A stretch of 6,685 nucleotides of DNA, taken from an uncultured Eubacteriales bacterium. Lineage in GTDB: Bacteria; Bacillota; Clostridia; Peptostreptococcales; Anaerovoracaceae. This document shows, piece after piece, positions 1-4,505 of this stretch. Location of the stretch: positions 1 through 6,685 of the forward strand of contig CADCRD010000119.1 of NCBI GenBank assembly GCA_902803725.1, given 5' to 3'. The notes below the pieces were generated by a model, which saw only the letters and a list, made by a program, of their open reading frames with translations, was not told the origin of the DNA and searched no databases. Both the position numbers and the translations under genes were made by a program. The stretch's first letter is position 1. Each line of letters starts with the position of its first letter.

Positions 1-62
1 ATATAAGAGACGGCAAAGCAACGCAGCGTGTTACTGAAATACTGAAAAGATTTTTAGCTTAA
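1..62 (+). CDS. C-terminal end of a truncated upstream gene, possibly a CDP-polyol phosphotransferase
   Basis: The frame beginning at base 3 is open from the window edge to a TAA at 60-62 and encodes 19 residues ending in DGKATQRVTEILKRFLA. The DGKAT-x-RV pattern followed by an amphipathic helix resembles the C-terminal ends of CDP-glycerol/CDP-ribitol phosphotransferases. It also resembles the end of the next gene, where DDATGRITSFIYEKI occupies the same place. My inference is that this is a second member of that family, in tandem with the gene at 92. The visible piece is too short to prove it, and other GT-B glycosyltransferases can end similarly. No terminator lies between this stop and the next start 29 bases later, so the two genes could be co-transcribed. 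Confidence 0.5.
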   Translation, partial: IRDGKATQRVTEILKRFLA

Positions 63-74
63 ACCTTACTGATT

Positions 75-83
75 TGATATAAT
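75..83 (+). promoter_or_regulatory. Extended -10 promoter element (TGATATAAT)
   Basis: The bases TGATATAAT match the consensus extended -10 element TGnTATAAT exactly. No good -35 hexamer is seen 16-18 bases upstream, but an extended -10 can work without one. The -10 ends 8 bases before the A of the ATG at 92, so transcription would start at or within a few bases of the start codon and give a leaderless or nearly leaderless message. The following gene has no Shine-Dalgarno sequence, which agrees with this. The region is AT-rich, so a chance match is possible. Confidence 0.45.
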
Positions 84-91
84 AAATAATT

Positions 92-1237
92 ATGAAACCT
101 TTAATTACAATTTTCAAATTCCTTCTGAATATCCTTTATTTGTTTCACAAGTGCTTTCCTGTGAGAAACCAGCTGACGATTATCAGCCGGCAGCAAAACG
201 AACCTTCATTGGATATAATGTTAATTAAAGAGCGCATGGAGAAAGAGTACCCGGATGTTAAAACTGTCATCTTGTGCAAAACGATAGGTTCAGGTATTTT
301 TGCCAAGTTACAATACGGGCTGCATATGGCAGGCACACAAATGCACAACATCGCTGTAAGTAAAGTTGTTTTGCTCGACGGCTATTGTGTTACAGCAAGT
401 ATTCTTCACCACCGGAAGAATCTTGTCATACTACAGATGTGGCATGCAATGGGATGTCTGAAAAAATTCGGGAAATCCATACTTAACATGAAGGAAGGCT
501 CTACAGACGAAATTGCTGATGCAATGAATATGCACAATGGATACACACATTTTTTTGCCAGCAGCAGTGAAAGTCTCTCATTTTTCGCTGATGCATTCGG
601 TTATGAGAAGGAAAAGGGTATAATTGCACCTCTGCCGCGTCTTGATTTTCTGAAAAGCAATGAACTTAAGAACAGAAAAAAAGAGGAAATTTTACAAAGC
701 AGAGTGCAATATAAAGATAAATCTGTTATTCTTTATGCACCGACTTTCAGAAAAAATCAAAAAAATGATATCACAGATCCCGTCATGGAGCTGATGAAAT
801 ATATTGATACTGAAAAATATATTCTTGTGCTGACACCTCATCCTGTAATGAATACTTGTGATTATACAAATATCGAAGGATTCTTTATTGAAAATGAGTA
901 TCAGACAATTGAGATGATGGCCGTATGTGATGCTGTTATAACCGATTATTCTGCAATCATGTTTGAAACAGCGGCAGCAGGTATTCCTACATACCTTTAC
1001 ACATATGATTATGCAGATTATACTGACAGCAGAGGATTTTACATCGATTTTGAAACAGATGTTGATTTGCCGAAATACAAAAGTGCAGAGAAACTGATAA
1101 GCGATATTGTTGAAGGTGAATATGACATCAGCAGACTGGAGAAATTTGAAAAACGGTTCATAGACGAATGTGATGATGCTACAGGGAGGATCACTTCATT
1201 TATCTACGAGAAGATAAAAAAAGGAGGAGATCAATGA
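92..1237 (+). CDS. CDP-glycerol/CDP-ribitol phosphotransferase family protein (TagB/TagF/TarL-like)
   Basis: This 381-residue protein belongs to the CDP-glycerol glycerophosphotransferase family (GT-B-like fold). These enzymes act at the cytoplasmic face of the membrane and transfer glycerol- or ribitol-phosphate from a CDP donor to a lipid-linked acceptor or growing teichoic chain. Visible family motifs are ISRQ near 31-34, QMWHAMGCLKKFG at 115-127 with the expected catalytic His118, PLPRLDFL at 181-188, YAPTFR at 215-220, TPHP at 248-251 with the second expected His250, and TDYSAIMFE at 284-292. The N-terminus, about residues 1-22, is hydrophobic and basic and may help membrane attachment. 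The length is close to the short TagB-type members and well below the polymerases TagF or TarL. The ATG at 92 has no Shine-Dalgarno sequence, but the family-like sequence begins near residue 28, so a start well downstream is unlikely. The stop overlaps tarI by 4 bases. With tarI and tarJ directly downstream, CDP-ribitol is the more likely donor, but the sequence alone does not settle donor choice. Confidence 0.88.
   Translation: MKPLITIFKFLLNILYLFHKCFPVRNQLTIISRQQNEPSLDIMLIKERMEKEYPDVKTVILCKTIGSGIFAKLQYGLHMAGTQMHNIAVSKVVLLDGYCVTASILHHRKNLVILQMWHAMGCLKKFGKSILNMKEGSTDEIADAMNMHNGYTHFFASSSESLSFFADAFGYEKEKGIIAPLPRLDFLKSNELKNRKKEEILQSRVQYKDKSVILYAPTFRKNQKNDITDPVMELMKYIDTEKYILVLTPHPVMNTCDYTNIEGFFIENEYQTIEMMAVCDAVITDYSAIMFETAAAGIPTYLYTYDYADYTDSRGFYIDFETDVDLPKYKSAEKLISDIVEGEYDISRLEKFEKRFIDECDDATGRITSFIYEKIKKGGDQ
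1222..1227 (+). promoter_or_regulatory. Ribosome binding site of tarI
   Basis: A perfect AGGAGG lies 6 bases before the ATG at 1234 and inside the last codons of the preceding gene. With the ATGA overlap of stop and start, it fixes the tarI start and points to coupled but strong independent initiation. Confidence 0.85.
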
Positions 1238-1938
1238 TATACGGATTGATACTGGCAGGCGGGATCGGAAGGAGAATGGGAAAGGATATTCCCAAACAGT
1301 ATTTGAGAATTGGCGGGAAAAGCATTATTTCTCATACGATAGGCAAATTTATTTCATCTGATTTATTTGAAAAGGTAATTGTCCTGACTCCCCATGACTG
1401 GATAGATTATACAAAAGAAATCATAGAGAATGATATAAAGAACAATGCAGACATAATAGTTATACCAGGCGGAGAACTGAGAAACGATACCATTATGAAC
1501 GGTATAGATTATATCGAAAAGCATTTCGGTATTGATGATGAAACTATCGTTGTGACGCATGATGCGGTCAGGCCGTTTGTTACTGAAAGGATGCTGGCTG
1601 ATAATGTTTCTGCAATGGAAAAGTACAGTTCATGTGATACCGTTGTTCCTGCAACTGATACTATAGTCAGAAGTGAAGATGCTGAATATATCGATGAAGT
1701 GCCTGACAGGGCAAAACTATATCAGGGACAGACTCCTCAGACATTCAGGGCGACGGCGTTCAGAAGACATTATATGTCACTTACACAGGAAGAAAAGAAT
1801 ATCCTGACTGATGCCGTCAAGGTATTTGTTATCAAAGGTGAAAAAGTCGGACTGGTCGAGGGGGATACCACAAACATCAAAATAACTTATCCGTCAGATA
1901 TAACAGTTGCGAAGTCAATACTTCAGGAGGACAAATGA
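1234..1938 (+). CDS. tarI: Ribitol-5-phosphate cytidylyltransferase (TarI, IspD family)
   Basis: The 234-residue product is an IspD/TarI-family nucleotidyltransferase. TarI makes CDP-ribitol from CTP and D-ribitol-5-phosphate in the cytoplasm. The CTP-binding signature LILAGGIGRRMGKDIPKQY is at residues 5-23, with the invariant Gly-rich loop, Arg and Lys. THDAVRPFV at 108-116 holds the metal-binding Asp and the substrate-side Arg. ATDTIV at 140-145, YQGQTPQTF at 163-171 and the closing GDTTNIKIT at 210-218 match the family core. IspD of the isoprenoid pathway is a close relative, so sequence alone is not conclusive. The YQGQTPQ form and the adjacent tarJ favour TarI strongly. The length is typical. 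The gene overlaps its upstream and downstream neighbours by 4 bases each. Confidence 0.92.
   Translation: MIYGLILAGGIGRRMGKDIPKQYLRIGGKSIISHTIGKFISSDLFEKVIVLTPHDWIDYTKEIIENDIKNNADIIVIPGGELRNDTIMNGIDYIEKHFGIDDETIVVTHDAVRPFVTERMLADNVSAMEKYSSCDTVVPATDTIVRSEDAEYIDEVPDRAKLYQGQTPQTFRATAFRRHYMSLTQEEKNILTDAVKVFVIKGEKVGLVEGDTTNIKITYPSDITVAKSILQEDK
1925..1930 (+). promoter_or_regulatory. Ribosome binding site of tarJ
   Basis: AGGAGG sits 4 bases before the ATG at 1935, within the last codons of tarI. The spacing is slightly short but acceptable. It supports this start and the ATGA coupling. Confidence 0.8.
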
Positions 1939-2969
1939 ATAATACAATCTACAGACTTATATCGCCGCACGAAATAAAGGCTGAACAGGCAGTTATAAAT
2001 GAAACTGACAACCAGGTAATAGTAAAACCAACGCATATGTCGATCTGTCATGCAGATCAGAGATACTATCAGGGAATGAGACCACCTGAAGTTCTGGCCA
2101 AAAAATTGCCTATGGCTATCATTCATGAATGTATCGGAACAGTCGAAAAAGATACTTCAGGCAGTTTTAAAAAAGGACAGAGAGTCGCTCTTGTGCCGAA
2201 CACTCCATTTGAGACGGACGATATCATAGCAGAAAATTATCTTCCGTCCAGCAAGTTCAGAGCCAGCGGATATGATGGTTTCATGCAGGACTACGTCGAT
2301 ATGCGCCCTGACAGAGTAATACCTGTCCCGGAGGGAATTGATAATAATGTTGCGGCATTTACTGAGATCTGCTCTGTATCTTATCATGTTCTTAACAGAT
2401 TTGATAAGATCGCTCATCTCAGAAGAAACACCATCGGCGTCTGGGGAGAGGGAAATCTCGGATATATTACAGCCTTACTGCTGAAAAAGCGTTTTCCTGA
2501 GAGCAGATTGCTGATATTCGGTGTTGTTAAAGAGAAGCTGGAAGAATTCACTTTTGCAGACGGTATATACCAGGTCAATGATATTCCTGAAGATATCCGT
2601 GTTGATCATGCATTCGAATGTGTAGGTTCATCACACTCCGGAACAGCTGTAAATCAGATGATAAACGAAGTGATAAATCCCGAAGGAACGATAGCTCTTA
2701 TGGGCGTTTCAGAAGATCCTGTTCCTATCAATACCAGAATGGTCCTTGAGAAAGGTCTGAGATTATTTGGAAGCAGCCGCAGCGGAAATTCGGATTTTGC
2801 AGGATACCTGAACCTGTGCAAAAATGACCCGGAAGTACCGGAACTGATGAAAAAAGTAATCGGAGATGTAGTTGATGTTAATTGCATAGACGATATCCAT
2901 GAAGCTTTCAGACTGGATATGGAAAACGGCAGCAGGAAAACTGTAATCTGTTGGAATTTAAACAAATAA
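1935..2969 (+). CDS. tarJ: Ribulose-5-phosphate reductase (TarJ, zinc-dependent MDR family)
   Basis: The 344-residue product is a medium-chain dehydrogenase/reductase matching TarJ, which reduces D-ribulose-5-phosphate to D-ribitol-5-phosphate with NADPH and feeds TarI. Likely catalytic zinc ligands are Cys38 (SICHADQRYYQG), His64 and Glu65 (IIHECIG) and Glu144 (FTEICSVSYH), a sorbitol-dehydrogenase-like set. There are no cysteines between residues 67 and 145, so the structural-zinc lobe of classical alcohol dehydrogenases is absent. The Rossmann coenzyme loop is GVWGEGNLG at 168-176. The stretches VDHAFECVG (223-231), GTIALMGVSE (251-260), INTRMVLEKG (265-274) and LFGSSRSG (277-284) are what I recall of TarJ proteins. 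The length is normal. The tarI-tarJ pairing is the classic arrangement, and in some bacteria the two activities are fused in one protein (Bcs1). Confidence 0.93.
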   Translation: MNNTIYRLISPHEIKAEQAVINETDNQVIVKPTHMSICHADQRYYQGMRPPEVLAKKLPMAIIHECIGTVEKDTSGSFKKGQRVALVPNTPFETDDIIAENYLPSSKFRASGYDGFMQDYVDMRPDRVIPVPEGIDNNVAAFTEICSVSYHVLNRFDKIAHLRRNTIGVWGEGNLGYITALLLKKRFPESRLLIFGVVKEKLEEFTFADGIYQVNDIPEDIRVDHAFECVGSSHSGTAVNQMINEVINPEGTIALMGVSEDPVPINTRMVLEKGLRLFGSSRSGNSDFAGYLNLCKNDPEVPELMKKVIGDVVDVNCIDDIHEAFRLDMENGSRKTVICWNLNK

Positions 2970-2980
2970 GCATCGTTAGC

Positions 2981-2985
2981 AGGAG
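2981..2985 (+). promoter_or_regulatory. Ribosome binding site that decides the TTG start of the glycosyltransferase
   Basis: AGGAG lies in the gap after tarJ. It is 3 bases from the in-frame TTG at 2989, which is too close, and 9 bases from the next in-frame TTG at 2995. A TAA stop (2986-2988) closes the frame immediately before 2989. The site therefore favours initiation at TTG 2995. Confidence 0.65.
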
Positions 2986-2994
2986 TAATTGAAA

Positions 2995-4464
2995 TTGAAA
3001 AATACTTATTTGTGTTCGGTATGTATAGCAGTATATAATTCAGAGGAGTTTCTTGACGAAGCTGCCAGATCTGTGATTGCTCAGACCATTGGATTTGAGG
3101 ATAATCTTCAGCTGATTTTTGTAAATGATGGCAGCACCGATGGATCTGAAGAAATTTGCCTAAGCTACAAAAACAACTATCCTGACAATGTTCTTTACCT
3201 GAGGCAGGATAACAGCGGAGTTTCATCTGCAATCAACAGAGCGATTCTTTCAGCAGAAGGAAAATATTTTGCGTTCCTTGATGCTGATGACTTATGGAAT
3301 CCGGATTATCTGAAGAATGCTCTGTCTTTTTTTGAAGATCATTATGATGATATAGATCTTGTAAGCACGAAAATAAGGATCTTCGGGGACAGATCATATG
3401 ATCATCCCATGAATTATAAATATGAAACAACCAGAATAATTGATCTTAACAAAGAACCGTTCCTGATACAGACGACTCGAGGAAATGCGATCTTTAAAAC
3501 TCAGGCAATTAAAACTCTTCGCTTTGACGAAAATGTTCGCATTCACGAAGACATTCTTTTTAATACAATGTTTTTAATGAAAAGAAATAAATATGGTGTT
3601 GTCAAAGACTCTGTTTATTATTACAGAAAATTAAATGACACATCTTCACTGTCCAGCGGTTTGAGAGAAAACACTTACTGGTATTTAGATATTCCCGAGA
3701 AAGTATATATGCCGCTGATAAAACAAAGCTTGGAATTATACGGAAACGTAACACCATATGTCCAGGAGGTGTTGCTTTATGCAGTAAAATGGCGTCTTAA
3801 AGTTCCTCTGCCGGTCCATATACTAGACAGCGATCAGCAGAAAAGATTTATTGAAAATATCAGAAATACTGTTCAGTATATTGATGATGACAGGATCATG
3901 AAAATAAAAAACATGCCTGTTGCAATAAAGTCACATCTTCTTGGTTTTAAATATGGAGAAAATGCTTTTGATGCCGCTTTGCTGGGAAATGACGGCCGTC
4001 TGACATATAAGGACAAAGTAATATATAATTTTGGTGGTCTTGGAATAGCAAAAATAACCGGATTGAAAGAGATGGCAGACAATATTCAAATCAGCGGCAT
4101 CACATCGTGCCGTGTAGGGAGTACGAAAGCTGAGATGATAGTAAAAGATAACAAAAACAAAGATGTCTCCGTAAAGCTTTGTGATGATCATGACAATGAT
4201 ATTGTTGCCTTCAATGGGGAAAAAATCGTATCAGGAACACGTTTTGAAATAAAAGCCCCTAAAAAAAGACACGTTCAAATAAGACTTTTCATTAAGACTG
4301 ACAGATCAGACAAGATGTTTGCAGCAAAATTTTCACGGGCAGCGGATCTTGTTGAAGCTGAAACAGGTGAGGGCGATAAGCTCATTATTGAGAATAGTTC
4401 AAAATACAGCGCTGTTTTGCAAAACCATACGATCCTTTCACTTTCAAAGGCTGGATTGTTCTGA
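2995..4464 (+). CDS. Family 2 glycosyltransferase with beta-rich C-terminal extension
   Basis: This is a GT-A-fold glycosyltransferase of family 2, 489 residues from TTG 2995 or 491 from TTG 2989 (numbering below uses 2989). SVCIAVYNSEEFL at 10-22 opens the domain. VNDGSTDGS at 45-53 binds the nucleotide, QDNSGVSSAINRAI is at 73-86, and FLDADD at 96-101 supplies the metal-binding DxD. RIHEDILF at 184-191 holds the probable catalytic Glu-Asp. The catalytic domain ends near 230. A helical linker (about 230-325) is followed by a beta-rich region (about 335-490) with alternating hydrophobic strands. That layout recalls S. aureus TarS, which adds GlcNAc to poly-ribitol-phosphate and carries C-terminal immunoglobulin-like domains. 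No clear membrane helix is seen, so it is probably cytoplasmic or peripheral. It lies 25 bases after tarJ, in the same direction and without a terminator, hence probably in the operon. A role in sugar decoration or linkage of the ribitol-phosphate polymer is inferred; donor and acceptor sugars are unknown. Confidence 0.85.
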   Translation: MKNTYLCSVCIAVYNSEEFLDEAARSVIAQTIGFEDNLQLIFVNDGSTDGSEEICLSYKNNYPDNVLYLRQDNSGVSSAINRAILSAEGKYFAFLDADDLWNPDYLKNALSFFEDHYDDIDLVSTKIRIFGDRSYDHPMNYKYETTRIIDLNKEPFLIQTTRGNAIFKTQAIKTLRFDENVRIHEDILFNTMFLMKRNKYGVVKDSVYYYRKLNDTSSLSSGLRENTYWYLDIPEKVYMPLIKQSLELYGNVTPYVQEVLLYAVKWRLKVPLPVHILDSDQQKRFIENIRNTVQYIDDDRIMKIKNMPVAIKSHLLGFKYGENAFDAALLGNDGRLTYKDKVIYNFGGLGIAKITGLKEMADNIQISGITSCRVGSTKAEMIVKDNKNKDVSVKLCDDHDNDIVAFNGEKIVSGTRFEIKAPKKRHVQIRLFIKTDRSDKMFAAKFSRAADLVEAETGEGDKLIIENSSKYSAVLQNHTILSLSKAGLF

Positions 4465-4470
4465 GAACAA

Positions 4471-4503
4471 AAAAGCACCGGTTGTTCCCGATCCGGTGCT
4501 TTT
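4471..4503. terminator. Bidirectional intrinsic terminator between convergent genes
   Basis: An 11-base perfect inverted repeat (AAAAGCACCGG at 4471-4481, CCGGTGCTTTT at 4493-4503) encloses an 11-base loop. It starts 6 bases after the glycosyltransferase stop and ends 2 bases from the stop of the minus-strand gene. Read on the minus strand, the hairpin runs into six T residues (complement of 4469-4474), so it is the better terminator for the LtaS-like gene. On the plus strand the U run is four bases and lies within the stem arm. One hairpin thus serves both transcripts. Confidence 0.88.
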
Positions 4504-4505
4504 GC

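Noticed and set aside
92..217. A downstream ATG (218) as the true start of the CDP-polyol transferase
   Set aside because: It also lacks a Shine-Dalgarno sequence and would remove the ISRQ-containing N-terminal segment that is typical of the family.
1234..1938. Calling the nucleotidyltransferase IspD of isoprenoid synthesis
   Set aside because: The motifs are shared, but YQGQTPQTF and the overlap with a tarJ gene point to ribitol-5-phosphate as substrate.
2654..3232. 192-codon minus-strand open frame across the end of tarJ and the start of the glycosyltransferase
   Set aside because: It is antisense to two clearly conserved genes, has low-complexity composition and no recognisable domain.
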